Source: Aldehydirespirator sp965116195 | GTDB lineage: Bacteria; Actinomycetota; Acidimicrobiia; Acidimicrobiales; Aldehydirespiratoraceae | Reading direction: 5' to 3' | Assembly: GCA_965116195.1 (NCBI GenBank) | Contig: OZ220491.1 | Span: forward strand, 1,178,001-1,242,000 | DNA length: 64,000 nt | Part shown: positions 49,261 to 58,565 of the stretch, piece after piece | Layout: every line of letters starts with the position of its first letter | Numbering within the stretch: position 1 is the stretch's first letter | The notes under the pieces: generated by a model | Told to the model about the DNA's origin: nothing | Database searches by the model: none | What the model saw: only the letters and a program-made list of their open reading frames with translations | Program-made: the position numbers and the translations under genes

Positions 49261-49987
49261 GAGCTGCGACCCTAGCGGTACTCTCGTAGGTGTGCGTTTT
49301 GGCGTGAACCCCGTGTCCGCATCTCAATCAACAACGCAGATAGTGGTGTACGGGGGCCGACAGAGAGACCCGATCGACATTGACGAGGTACTGGCCGAGG
49401 CCCTGGGTCAGGTGGATCCTGCCGTGCCTGCGCAACTCTGGATCAGAGAGGTGGCTGATGGCGACGACGCAGCCGCACACAGGCACGGCTTTGAGCCCTA
49501 CCGCGATCTGTGGCAACTGCGTTGCGCGCTACCTACTGAACCGTCCGGGCTCGAGACCCGGGCCTTCACATCGGACGATGTCAGTGAGTTTGTCACGGTC
49601 AACAATCGGGCCTTCGCATGGCATCCCGAACAAGGGGGGCTGAGCGCCGAAGATGTGCGTGAGCGCATGTCTGAGCCGTGGTTCGATGCCGACGGGTTCC
49701 GATTGCATCATCGTCAGGGTCGCCTTGCCGGGTTTTGCTGGACCAAGATCCACAACGACAGCAGCCCGCCGCTCGGCGAAATCTACGTCATCGCTGTTGA
49801 CCCGGACTTCACAGGTCAAGGCCTGGGGCGGCCGATGACGCTGGCAGGCCTGGAGTGGTTGTCAGGGCGCGGACTGCTGGTGGGCATGCTCTATGTGGAG
49901 TCCGACAACCACGCTGCCAACGCGGTCTACCGTCGTATCGGCTTTGCACACCATCACACCGATCGCGCCTACCGTCGCCGCACCTGA
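49259..49987 (+). CDS. mshD: mycothiol synthase (MshD-like, GNAT)
   Basis: Acetyltransferase completing mycothiol. About 243 residues with two GNAT halves. The C-terminal half carries the diagnostic NNRAFAWHPEQGG, EPWFDADGFRLH, GFCWTKIH, GEIYVIAVDPDFTGQGLGRPMTLAGL and LYVESDNHAANAVYRRIGF. The start is uncertain: the ATG at 49259 overlaps the nth ATG, and a GTG at 49292 (VRFGV) also fits. Mycothiol is found in actinobacteria, which supports the taxonomic placement. Confidence 0.9.
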   Translation: MSCDPSGTLVGVRFGVNPVSASQSTTQIVVYGGRQRDPIDIDEVLAEALGQVDPAVPAQLWIREVADGDDAAAHRHGFEPYRDLWQLRCALPTEPSGLETRAFTSDDVSEFVTVNNRAFAWHPEQGGLSAEDVRERMSEPWFDADGFRLHHRQGRLAGFCWTKIHNDSSPPLGEIYVIAVDPDFTGQGLGRPMTLAGLEWLSGRGLLVGMLYVESDNHAANAVYRRIGFAHHHTDRAYRRRT

Positions 49988-50084
49988 CGCTGACGGCCTG
50001 CAAGTCGGTGAACCTGCACTTGCGGGCCTGCACAGCACTGACGGGGCCTGCACAACGACGAACCTGACTTGTTAGCCCGCACAG

Positions 50085-50562
50085 CACCTGCGGACGGCAT
50101 GACGGCGAACTTTCTCACGGTACCGCATGGAATTGTGGGCATGCATAAAACGACGAGCCTCTACCTGCGAACCTGCACAGGCCCGCGGACGGCATGACGG
50201 CGAACTTTCTCACGGTACCGCACGGAATTGTGAGCATGCATAAACGACGAGCCTCTACCTGCGAACCTGCACAGGCCCGCGGACGGCATGACGGCGAACT
50301 TTCTCACGGTACCGCACGGAACTGTGGGCATGCATAAACGACGAGCCTCTACCTGCGAACCTGCACAGGCCCGCGGACGGCATGACGGCGAACTTTCTCA
50401 CGGTACCGCACGGAACTGTGGGCATGCATAAACGACGAGCCTCTACCTGCGAACCTGCACAGGCCCGCGGACGGCATGACGGCGAACTTTCTCACGGTAC
50501 CGCACGGAACTGTGGGCATGCATAAACGACGAGCCTCTACCTGCGAACCTCACTGCGCTCGC
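50085..50562. repeat. 94-bp tandem repeat, 5 copies
   Basis: The marker GACGGCGAACTTTC recurs at 50101, 50196, 50290, 50384 and 50478 (94 bp, once 95). It fills the gap between mshD and the next gene. Degenerate CCTGCAC/GAACCTGC motifs lie in 49988-50084. No coding role is seen. Confidence 0.95.
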
Positions 50563-50581
50563 AGGCGTGCATACTGGCTAC

Positions 50582-50947
50582 ATGCAACCACGGGTGTGGC
50601 TCAACAACCGGCAGCCTCAGACCCTCTACATCGCTCAACTGCTGCTGTATTTTCGGGGCGGCTTTGCACTGCTGTTCACAGTTCTGGGAGTTGGTTTCCT
50701 GGGTGTATTCACGCTGCTCATCGCGGTTGGCGAGGTGCTTGCCGCCTACGGTATCGCCAACAGCAAGCGGTGGGGCTACATGCTCGGCGTGGTCGTGGCA
50801 GCTACACCGCTGGCAATGCGGTTGTTGCGGGTCGTGGTGGAGAACATCGCCTGGCTGAGGCAAGACTTGATCGGTCTGATGTTTGACGTGGCGCTGCTGG
50901 CCCTGCTGTTGCACCCGAATAGTCGCAACTTCCAGCGCCATTGGTAA
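50582..50947 (+). CDS. small integral membrane protein
   Basis: 121 residues with about three to four hydrophobic segments (LYFRGGFALLFTVLGVGFLG, VFTLLIAVGEVLAAYGIA, YMLGVVVAATPLAM, MFDVALLALLL). No family is named with confidence. ATG at 50582. The last codons and stop (CAGCGCCATTGGTAA) are repeated in the downstream array, which leads on to menG. Confidence 0.75.
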   Translation: MQPRVWLNNRQPQTLYIAQLLLYFRGGFALLFTVLGVGFLGVFTLLIAVGEVLAAYGIANSKRWGYMLGVVVAATPLAMRLLRVVVENIAWLRQDLIGLMFDVALLALLLHPNSRNFQRHW

Positions 50948-51321
50948 ACGAGGGAATGCAACAGGCTCATCACCTCAGCCATCACCGTGGCTCATCACAA
51001 CTCCCAACGACACTGGTAGCTCGGAGAATGCAACAGCCTCATCACATCAGCCATCACCGTGGCACATCACAACTCCCAACGACACTGGTAGCTCGGAGAA
51101 TGCAACAGCCTCATCACATCAGCCATCAGCGTGGCACATCACAACTCCCAACGACACTGGTAGCCGGAGAATGAGGGTGCGACCACTTGATCTGGACGGT
51201 GTGAACCGTGCAGGTTCGGGTTGGCTGGTCGTCCCGGGAATGAGGTGGGACATGGGACCTGAGGCCCTTGACCCTGTTGGCGATGCCTACCGTGTTGGCT
51301 GGTACTCCCCGGAATGAGGTG
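50935..51321. repeat. array of about 72-bp units linking the membrane-protein stop to menG
   Basis: GAATG recurs at 50954, 51026, 51098, 51169, 51238 and 51312 (72, 72, 71, 69, 74). The first three spacings lie in near-identical units that include TGGTAG or TGGTAA. The last three share GAATGAG plus GGTG, the final one preceding a GTG start for menG. Confidence 0.85.
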
Positions 51322-52041
51322 GGACTCATAGCGCGATCAGCAGATACTGGCTCGGGGTTACCTACGGGCACTCACAAAAGGCAGTCCGTACGGCAGATGT
51401 TTGACGCAATCGCGCCGCGTTATGACCTGGTCAACCGGATCATCACGCTGCGCCTGGATGTTTCCTGGCGTCGCAGGACGGTAAGCGCACTGGCGCTGCC
51501 GCCGGGTTCGGTAGTGGCTGACCTGGCCTGCGGAACCGGTGACATATGTCGCGAGATCGTCGCGAAGGGTTACCAAGCTGTCGGTTTTGATCTGTCTGTC
51601 GGCATGCTGCGAGCGACGCCGCCCAGCTCACCGTGCGTTCCGCTTGTCCACGCTGACGTGCTTGAGTTGCCGTTGCCTGACAACTCACTGGATGGTGCAA
51701 CATGTGGCTTCGCCTTGCGCAATGTCACGTCGGTGCCGATGTTGTTCGGGGAACTGGCCCGCACGTTGAAACCCGGCGGTCGAGTGGCGCTGTTGGAGGT
51801 GGACTCACCGAACAACCCGCTGCTGCGACTGGGGCACCGGCTCTATTTCGGGCGGGTCGTGCCGCTCATCGGTGCCGCCCTTTCTGATGGTGCCGCCTAC
51901 AGATACCTGCCGCAGTCTGTGGCCTATCTGCCATCATCTGATGAGTTGCTGGACCTGCTGTGCGCAGCCGGGTTTGTTGAGACTAGGCACGTGGCGCTGA
52001 GTGGAGGCATCGCGCAGCTGATTACCGCAACCCGCCGCTGA
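51283..52041 (+). CDS. menG: demethylmenaquinone methyltransferase (MenG/UbiE type)
   Basis: SAM-dependent methyltransferase completing menaquinone. Core motifs: MFDAIAPRYDLVNRIITLRL, WRRRTVSAL, VADLACGTGDICREI (SAM motif I), DVLELPLPDNSLDGATCGFALRNV, LARTLKPGGRVALLEVDSP and AAYRYLPQSV. The start is uncertain: in-frame candidates are TTG 51268, ATG 51283 and GTG 51319; the last sits in the final unit of the upstream array. The stop lies in the first unit of the downstream 70-bp array. Convergent with menA. Confidence 0.93.
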   Translation: MPTVLAGTPRNEVGLIARSADTGSGLPTGTHKRQSVRQMFDAIAPRYDLVNRIITLRLDVSWRRRTVSALALPPGSVVADLACGTGDICREIVAKGYQAVGFDLSVGMLRATPPSSPCVPLVHADVLELPLPDNSLDGATCGFALRNVTSVPMLFGELARTLKPGGRVALLEVDSPNNPLLRLGHRLYFGRVVPLIGAALSDGAAYRYLPQSVAYLPSSDELLDLLCAAGFVETRHVALSGGIAQLITATRR

Positions 52042-52250
52042 ACCCTGCCCGTGGCTACGCCGTTGTTGACGGTACCAAAAGCACGCTCTGACAACCGCAA
52101 CCCGCCGCTGAACCCTGCCCGAGGCCACGCCGTCGTTGACGGTACCAAAGGCACGCTCTGATTACCGCAACCCGCCGCTGAACCCTGCCCGAAGCCACGC
52201 CGTTGTTGACGCTGCCAACAGCATCACCCGATAACCGCAACCCAGTGTTG
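52018..52250. repeat. 70-bp tandem repeat, derived from the menG 3' end
   Basis: ACCGCAACCC recurs at 52024, 52094, 52164 and 52234 (70 bp). CCGCAACCCGCCGCTGAACC, including the menG TGA, is identical in the first three copies. 52251-52381 shows no gene. Confidence 0.95.
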
Positions 52251-52381
52251 AGGATGCGTGGGTCCAGTAGCTGTTCGAAAGCCAGAATGCCGGAACCGCC
52301 CGTGCATAGCGACCACTGCTCACGATGAGCTTTGACGGCAACGCTCGGGGGCAGGACTGGCTGAGTTGGCTTTTGGGTCTT

Positions 52382-53311
52382 TCAGCCGGTCAGGGCGATA
52401 CCTGCAGCCATGGCCAGGCCCGAGACCAACTGGGTGAGCGCGGTCGCAACCAGCACCGGTATCAGGTCTGGTCCCTTGGCACCTTTGCGCACATGGCCTA
52501 CAGCACGCACCGCAAAGGGCGCACCAAGCAATGCGCCAAAGGCAGCCCGACCGCCGAACGAGGCCAGCAACGCCACCAGATAAGAGGCCGCGAGTGTGAC
52601 CTGATAGACCTGCCGAGTTCGTTGATCACCCAGACGCACTGCCAGAGTGCGCTTGCCGACAGCGGTGTCACCGGGAATGTCACGGAGGTTGTTGGCTGTC
52701 AACAGGGCCACGGCCCACAGTCCCACCGGTACGGCGCACAGCACCGCAAAAGGCTCAAGGCGTTCCAAGAGCACATAGGTGGTACCAGCGGTGGCCACCA
52801 GCCCGAAGAACACGAACACGAACACCTCGCCCAGTCCGAGATAGCCATAGGGCTTGGGACCGCCGGTGTAGAACCAACCGGCCAGCAGGCACGCGGCTCC
52901 GACCACCAACAACTCCCATCCCGCAACAGCCGCCAACAACACGCCCGACAACCCGGCTGCCGCAAAGGCGGCAACGGCAGCAAACCTGACGCTTGCTGGC
53001 TCCACCAGTCCCGACCCGACCAGCCTCAGCGGGCCCACACGCTTGGCATCGTCGGTGCCCCGCACTCCGTCGGAGTAGTCGTTGGCGTAGTTGACAGCCA
53101 CCTGCAGAGCCAGAGCCACCACCAGCGCGACCGCAGCCCGCCACCAGACGATATCGGGTGCCTGGCCCACGGCCACCGCAGCGCCGATCGCCACGGGGAC
53201 AATCCCCGCACTGAGCGTCCGTGGGCGGGCACCCTGGAGCCATACCCCGATGGGCACACCACCACTGATGCCGGATGAACCGCTCAACCCAGAGGTACCT
53301 GTGTCACTCAT
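52382..53311 (-). CDS. menA: 1,4-dihydroxy-2-naphthoate polyprenyltransferase
   Basis: UbiA-family membrane prenyltransferase that attaches the isoprenoid chain in menaquinone synthesis. About 309 residues and some eight to nine helices. The two Asp-rich motifs are NYANDYSDGVRGTDD and NNLRDIPGDTAVGKRTLAVRL. ATG at 53311 (MSDTGTSG) is preferred over the longer frame, because upstream sequence is a repeat of the start region itself. Confidence 0.94.
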   Translation of the reverse strand: MSDTGTSGLSGSSGISGGVPIGVWLQGARPRTLSAGIVPVAIGAAVAVGQAPDIVWWRAAVALVVALALQVAVNYANDYSDGVRGTDDAKRVGPLRLVGSGLVEPASVRFAAVAAFAAAGLSGVLLAAVAGWELLVVGAACLLAGWFYTGGPKPYGYLGLGEVFVFVFFGLVATAGTTYVLLERLEPFAVLCAVPVGLWAVALLTANNLRDIPGDTAVGKRTLAVRLGDQRTRQVYQVTLAASYLVALLASFGGRAAFGALLGAPFAVRAVGHVRKGAKGPDLIPVLVATALTQLVSGLAMAAGIALTG

Positions 53312-53440
53312 TGCCGGAGTGGTCGTGCGCTCGCCTGCCGGATGAGCCGCGCCAACCAGAAGGCCCTGTGTCACCATCGCCAATACGGTCACCCGCCCGC
53401 CCACCAGATGAGCCGCGCGAACCAGAAGGCTCTGTGTCGG
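53268..53440. repeat. 66-bp tandem repeat spanning the menA start
   Basis: CCGGATGAACCGC at 53271, CCGGATGAGCCGC at 53338 and CCAGATGAGCCGC at 53404, each followed by CAGA-GGT/GGC-and CTGTGTC. The menA start codon lies in the first copy. Confidence 0.85.
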
Positions 53441-53494
53441 AGTGGTCGGACGGTGTGGGCATATTCCAGGATCTTCCGTGGTTTCCTTCTGTAG

Positions 53495-54214
53495 CTAGGG
53501 CGACTCAGAGTTGTGCGGAGCCGTTGAGTACTTGTAGCCGAGACCCCTTATCGTCAGAATGCGCTCCGGCTCGGCGGGGTTGCGCTCAATGCGTGACCGC
53601 AGCCTCTTGATGTGGACATCAAGGGTCTTGGTGTTGCCCACGTAATCAAACCCCCACACCCGGTCAATGAGCGTTTGACGAGTGACGACGAACCCGGCAT
53701 TTTCCATGAGCAGTGCCAGCAATTCGAACTCCTTGAGTGGTAACGGCGTCGGCTCGCCGGAAACGGTCACCTGATGGCGCTGACGATCCACGGTCACGTC
53801 GCCGATGGACAGTTCGGCACCATCACCCACGGCCGCCTTGCGGGCCTTGGAGCGTCGCAGCACGGTTCGCATCCGGGCAACCAGTTCGCGTACCCGGTAG
53901 GGCTTGGACACGTAGTCGTCGGCACCCACCTCCAAACCCACGATCGTGTCGATTTCGGAGCGACGCGCCGACACCATGATGACAGGCGTGTCAGCATGGG
54001 CACGTATGCGTCGGCACACGTCAAGTCCCGAAATCCGGGGCAGCATCACGTCCAGCAGCATGATGTCGGGCTCAAGCGTGTCAAACATCTCCAGTGCCTC
54101 ATGGCCGTCAGCAGCCACGTCCACCAAGAATCCCTCCGCACCGAGTGCCACCTTCAGTGCCTCAGTGTAGGAGGGTTCATCGTCCACCACCAGCACCCGA
54201 GTTCGGTCGCTCAC
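53495..54214 (-). CDS. OmpR-family response regulator
   Basis: 239 residues. The receiver domain (RVLVVDDEPSYTEALKVAL) has its phospho-acceptor Asp55 in LLDVMLPR, the switch Ser in VSARR, and the Lys in YVSKPYR. The C-terminal winged helix has PLPLKEFELLALLMENAGFV, VWGFDYVGNTKTLDVHIKRL and LTIRGLGYKY. It resembles RegX3/PhoP-type regulators. The GTG at 54214 begins the receiver. No histidine kinase is adjacent, so its partner must lie elsewhere. Confidence 0.93.
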   Translation of the reverse strand: MSDRTRVLVVDDEPSYTEALKVALGAEGFLVDVAADGHEALEMFDTLEPDIMLLDVMLPRISGLDVCRRIRAHADTPVIMVSARRSEIDTIVGLEVGADDYVSKPYRVRELVARMRTVLRRSKARKAAVGDGAELSIGDVTVDRQRHQVTVSGEPTPLPLKEFELLALLMENAGFVVTRQTLIDRVWGFDYVGNTKTLDVHIKRLRSRIERNPAEPERILTIRGLGYKYSTAPHNSESP

Positions 54215-54388
54215 ACCCCAAGTCTGCCCGCTCGCCGGTGTTCTTGGATTCTCGGTCACCAACGTCGGCGCAAACATCTCCACACGATCCGTACCGGCCA
54301 CAGCCCCGTCCTGTGGTCTTGGGTTCCGGTTACCAAGATCGGCGCAAGTTGTTCCGCCTGATGTGAAGCAAGTCGTAGGCTCGCCCAC

Positions 54389-56410
54389 GTGAACCGACTC
54401 AAGGACGAAACCAGCCCATATCTACGCCAACACAAGGACAATCCTGTGGACTGGTATCCGTGGGGCACCGAGGCATTCAAAGCGGCCCTTGAACGCAACT
54501 GTCCGGTGCTGTTGTCGGTGGGTTACTCAAGTTGTCACTGGTGTCATGTCATGGCACACGAGTCCTTCGAGGATGCAGACACGGCCGCGGTCATGAATCA
54601 ACTGTTTGTGAACGTCAAGGTTGACCGTGAGGAGCGTCCCGATGTGGATGCCATCTACATGGACTCCGTGCAGGCCATGACCGGACGTGGTGGCTGGCCC
54701 ATGACCGTGTTCCTGATGCCCGACGGTCGGCCCTTCTTTGGCGGCACCTACTACCCCGACCGGCCCCGGCACGGCACGCCCGCATTTCGCCAGGTCATGG
54801 CCGCTGTCAACGACGCCTGGAGCAACCGCCGCGATGATGTGGAGGCACAAGCCGATCAACTCACAGCTCTGATTGACCGCAACTCGCGAGCAGCTGAGGC
54901 GCTCAACGCGCACACCAGCACCGACATCGCAGCTGCGCAGGCATTGGACCGGGCCGGCGATGCCATGCTTGCTGCCTTTGATCCGGGGTGGGGAGGCTTC
55001 GGTGGCGCACCCAAGTTCCCCGCAGCCATGACCCTGGTGTCAGCACTGCGGATCCATCACCGCAGCAGACGTCCCGAACTGCTGCGCTGTGTGCGAGCCA
55101 CTCTTGATGCCATGGCTTCGGGTGGCATCTATGACCACCTCGGCGGCGGCTTCGCACGCTATTCGGTGGATCGCCGGTGGCTGGTGCCCCATTTCGAGAA
55201 GATGCTCTATGACAATGCGCTGTTGACCAGGGCCTACCTGCACGCCTGGATGATCACGGGTGAGGCCGCCTACCGCCAGGTGGTCAATGAGACGATCGGC
55301 TATGTGCTGCGAGACTTGCGGCACCCATCGGGTGGCTTCTATTCCGCCGAGGATGCCGACTCCGAAGGTGTGGAGGGCAGGTTCTATGTGTGGTCAGAGG
55401 CCGAACTCCGAGCGGTTGTGCGTACATCTGCCGGTGCGGAGGCTGCGGACAAAGCCGTTGACTGGTGGGGAGTGACCGAAGCCGGCAATTTCGAGGGTGC
55501 CAACATTCTCAACCGCTCGGTGCGTGGCGATCTGATCCGTCCTGCACCGGTGGAAGCGGCGCGTCAGGCCTTGTTCACCTGCCGCGCCAGCCGTGTCCGG
55601 CCCGGCCTTGATGACAAGGTGCTCACAGAATGGAACGGACTGATGCTCGCTGCGCTGGCGGAGGCTGCGGCTGCGACCGGCGACACCGACTGGCGCGAGG
55701 CGGCTCTTGCGAACGGCGAATTCCTGGTCGCGAACCTGAGGCGAGAGGACGGTCGTTGGCAGCGATCCTGGCAGGCCGGTGACGGGGACCGTGAGGCTCA
55801 AGCCCGCCATCTGGCCTACGCCCAGGACTACGCGGCTCTCGTTGACGCATTTACCAGACTGGGTGAACTCACCGGAGAGTCCCGCTGGCTTGAGGAGGCT
55901 CGTGTCACTGCGGACGGTTTGCTGGAGCTGTTCTGGGACGACGAGTCCGGCGGCGTGTTCACCACCGGCACTGACGCTGAGCGGCTGGTCACCCGCCCCA
56001 GGGACCTGATGGACAACGCCACACCCTCGGCACAGTCAGCCACGGCGTGCAGCCTGTTACGTTTGGGCGCACTCACCGGCGATGACCGCTACAGTGTACC
56101 CGCCGGGCGTGTCACGACACTGTTGGGAGCGTCAGCCGTTCAGCATCCGACAGCCTTCGGGCGGGCACTTGAAGCGCTGGACATGGTCGCGGACGGACTT
56201 GACGAAGTGGTGATCGTCGGTGACCGTGATGACCTGGTGGCCGCAGCACAGACCCGCTACCTTCCCAACGCGGTGTTGGCCTGGGGCGAGCCGGATGACT
56301 CGCCGTTGTGGCAGAGTCGTGCTGAGGGTTTCGCCTACGTCTGTCGCAACTTTTCCTGCCGACAACCAGCAAGCACACCTGAGGAACTCATCGCTCAACT
56401 AGAAGCCTGA
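54389..56410 (+). CDS. YyaL/SPATA20-type protein, thioredoxin-like plus six-hairpin domain
   Basis: 673 residues. The DUF255 thioredoxin-like domain opens with RLKDETSPYLRQHKDNPVDW and carries CHWC at residues 49-52 with VKVDREERPDVDAIYM. It is followed by an (alpha/alpha)6 domain (FGGAPKFPA, GGFARYSVDRRWLVPHFEKM, EGRFYVWS). Biochemical function is not established for the family. Divergent from the response regulator, with about 170 bp between starts. The start given is a GTG. Confidence 0.92.
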   Translation: MNRLKDETSPYLRQHKDNPVDWYPWGTEAFKAALERNCPVLLSVGYSSCHWCHVMAHESFEDADTAAVMNQLFVNVKVDREERPDVDAIYMDSVQAMTGRGGWPMTVFLMPDGRPFFGGTYYPDRPRHGTPAFRQVMAAVNDAWSNRRDDVEAQADQLTALIDRNSRAAEALNAHTSTDIAAAQALDRAGDAMLAAFDPGWGGFGGAPKFPAAMTLVSALRIHHRSRRPELLRCVRATLDAMASGGIYDHLGGGFARYSVDRRWLVPHFEKMLYDNALLTRAYLHAWMITGEAAYRQVVNETIGYVLRDLRHPSGGFYSAEDADSEGVEGRFYVWSEAELRAVVRTSAGAEAADKAVDWWGVTEAGNFEGANILNRSVRGDLIRPAPVEAARQALFTCRASRVRPGLDDKVLTEWNGLMLAALAEAAAATGDTDWREAALANGEFLVANLRREDGRWQRSWQAGDGDREAQARHLAYAQDYAALVDAFTRLGELTGESRWLEEARVTADGLLELFWDDESGGVFTTGTDAERLVTRPRDLMDNATPSAQSATACSLLRLGALTGDDRYSVPAGRVTTLLGASAVQHPTAFGRALEALDMVADGLDEVVIVGDRDDLVAAAQTRYLPNAVLAWGEPDDSPLWQSRAEGFAYVCRNFSCRQPASTPEELIAQLEA

Positions 56411-56568
56411 TCGGTTGACATTCCCTGGATCAGTGACTATTCCTCCTGGGCTGGGTGACCCGATATTCGTGGGGCAAGGCGACCCGATATTCCTGTGACA
56501 GAGAAGACTTATTCCCCACAATTACGAAATATCGACTACGAAATATCGACGGGACTGACTCGGGGGGC

Positions 56569-57783
56569 TCAGGCGGCGGATTTTTCGAGGATGTGAACTC
56601 CGCAGGCGGAGGCCAGACCGATGACATGTGCCAAGCCGACGGTGGCACCCTCAATCTGACGGTCACCCGCCTCGCCACGCAGGTGAGTGGCAATCTCATA
56701 GACGTTGGCAACGCCGGTCGCGCCGATCGGGTGACCCTTGGAGATCAGCCCGCCGGAGACATTGACCGGTGTGGAGCCGTCCCGGAAAGGCCCACCGGAA
56801 TCGATGAAAGCTCCGGCACCACCGCGTTCGCACAGGCCGAGATTGTCGTAGTGGATCAACTCAGCCGTGGCAAAGCAGTCATGCAACTCCACCAGGTCAA
56901 GGTCTTCGGGAGCCACGCCGGCGATCTCATAAGCCTGAGCGGCTGCGTTGCGGGTGAGCGTGTTCACGTCAGGCTGCACCTGACACTCCTCGGTGTACGG
57001 GTCCGAGGTGAGCACCGAAGCGGACAGCTTGACAGCCCGCTTCTGTACCTGTAGCGGCAGCGAAGCCAACCGTTCGCCCGATGCCAACACCACCGCAGCA
57101 GCGCCGTCACCGGTGGGACAACACATCAACAGCGTGTTGGGGTAGCTCATCATCGGGGACTCCATGATCTCCTCCATGGAGAACTCCTTCTGGTACTGGG
57201 CCAGAGGATTGAGCGTGGAGTGCTGATGGTTCTTGTAGGCGACCCGGGCGAACTGGTCAAAGCCCACGCCGTCATGGGTGCCCGCATAGCCGGTGCCTGC
57301 CTGTGCGAAAACGCCGGGCATGGTCTCGGTGCCGAGATACCCGTCCACCCCGGTTACCGCGCCGTACCGACCGCTGGGCTCAAACACCTTCTTTTCCTTC
57401 TTTGTGGCCCCGCCGAGCAGGCCCATCTTGCCCATCTGTTCGGCACCGACAGCCAGTCCGATCTGAGCTTCACCAGAGCGGATGGCCATCACCACGGTAC
57501 GGATCGCGGTGGCACCGGTGGCGCAGGCGTTGGCCACGTTGTAGACCGGGATGCCGGTCTGGCCGATTTGCTTTTGCAGACGCTGACCCACCGCCGCTGA
57601 CGCCTGGAACAATGATCCGCACGCAATCACATCAAGGTCATGCACGGTGACCTCGCCATCTGCCAGAGCGGACATCGTGGCCTGCGAAGCCAGATCGATC
57701 AGGTCTCGGTCGGGGTAACGCCCGAAGCGGGTCATGTCAGCGCCGATGATCCAGACGCTGTCAGATGAAATACGTGCCGCCAT
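56569..57783 (-). CDS. thiolase-fold lipid-transfer/acetyl-CoA acetyltransferase-like protein
   Basis: 404 residues of the SCP-x-type thiolase branch. The nucleophile Cys is at residue 87 in YNVANACATGATA, a catalytic His lies in VELHDCFATAEL, and GLISKGHPIGATG holds the C-terminal His. In this branch the thiolase commonly acts with a DUF35 OB-fold partner, encoded just upstream here. Likely acts in acyl-CoA or steroid side-chain breakdown; the substrate is not evident. Confidence 0.9.
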   Translation of the reverse strand: MAARISSDSVWIIGADMTRFGRYPDRDLIDLASQATMSALADGEVTVHDLDVIACGSLFQASAAVGQRLQKQIGQTGIPVYNVANACATGATAIRTVVMAIRSGEAQIGLAVGAEQMGKMGLLGGATKKEKKVFEPSGRYGAVTGVDGYLGTETMPGVFAQAGTGYAGTHDGVGFDQFARVAYKNHQHSTLNPLAQYQKEFSMEEIMESPMMSYPNTLLMCCPTGDGAAAVVLASGERLASLPLQVQKRAVKLSASVLTSDPYTEECQVQPDVNTLTRNAAAQAYEIAGVAPEDLDLVELHDCFATAELIHYDNLGLCERGGAGAFIDSGGPFRDGSTPVNVSGGLISKGHPIGATGVANVYEIATHLRGEAGDRQIEGATVGLAHVIGLASACGVHILEKSAA

Positions 57784-57875
57784 GTTGGTGATTCCCTTTC
57801 CTTGGTGTTGGTTACCTTGGTGTTGGTTGGATCATCTGCCGCTGCCAGGCACCCGGATCGACGCTCGGCAGTCTT

Positions 57876-58274
57876 TCACACAGGCTCGTAGCCGAAAGCC
57901 ACGGCCTCTGTGCCCTCGTCGTCTGTGCCGATCGGATAAACGGTGAGGCGTACCTGCATCCCCGGGGTGATCAACTCGGGATCAGGGTCACAGTTCACCA
58001 GATTGGCACGAACGCTGGTGCCGTCAGCGGTACGTACCACTGCCGACACGAACGGAACGGGTATCTTGGGTGCAGCCCGGTGGACGATGCTGAAGGCCGT
58101 CAACTCGCCGGCATTGTTGATCCGAACGTTCGCGAAGTCGGTCTTGCCGCAACGGGCACACGCATTGCGCCTGTCAAAAAAGCGCGCTCCGCAACTGCGA
58201 CACTCCCGGGCCAATAGGTGCGGTTCCGGTTCAAGTTGCAAATAGTCAACGAGGGGAACCCGCCTGGATGTCAT
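57876..58274 (-). CDS. DUF35 zinc-ribbon/OB-fold protein, thiolase partner
   Basis: 132 residues. A rubredoxin-like zinc ribbon (CRSCGARFFDRRNACARCG) is followed by the OB fold (GELTAFSIVHRAAPKIPVPF, VRANLVNCDPDPELITPGM). DUF35 proteins form complexes with thiolase-like enzymes, and the thiolase gene lies 92 bp downstream. A short direct repeat (CCAACACCAAGG, twice) separates the two. Confidence 0.9.
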   Translation of the reverse strand: MTSRRVPLVDYLQLEPEPHLLARECRSCGARFFDRRNACARCGKTDFANVRINNAGELTAFSIVHRAAPKIPVPFVSAVVRTADGTSVRANLVNCDPDPELITPGMQVRLTVYPIGTDDEGTEAVAFGYEPV

Positions 58275-58399
58275 CGCCGCTCAGCGTACCGCCACATTGC
58301 CAACCACCACGCCCATCGGCGGCTGTGCATCACGTCACCTAGTGGCAGAAACCGGTTCTGTCTTGGGTCGCTTGGTGTGGCTGTCGGGCGCGGTTCATC

Positions 58400-58565
58400 A
58401 CCTTGCCGAGCAGCGGAGTCCGGGTTTTGGCTCCATGTCACTTTGTCCACCGGCGGCGATGCATCAAGCCGTTGAATGGCGGAGTCCGGGTTTTGGCTCC
58501 ATGTCACTTTGTCCACCGGCGGCGATGCATCACGTCGCTCAGGTCAGGTCGGCCCCGGCGTGCCG
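58400..58565. repeat. 66-bp repeat derived from the nitroreductase 3' end
   Basis: TCACTTTGTCCACCGGCGGC plus GATGCATC occurs at 58438 and at 58504, the latter being the gene end itself including its TGA. The gap from 58275 to 58503 holds no gene. Confidence 0.9.
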
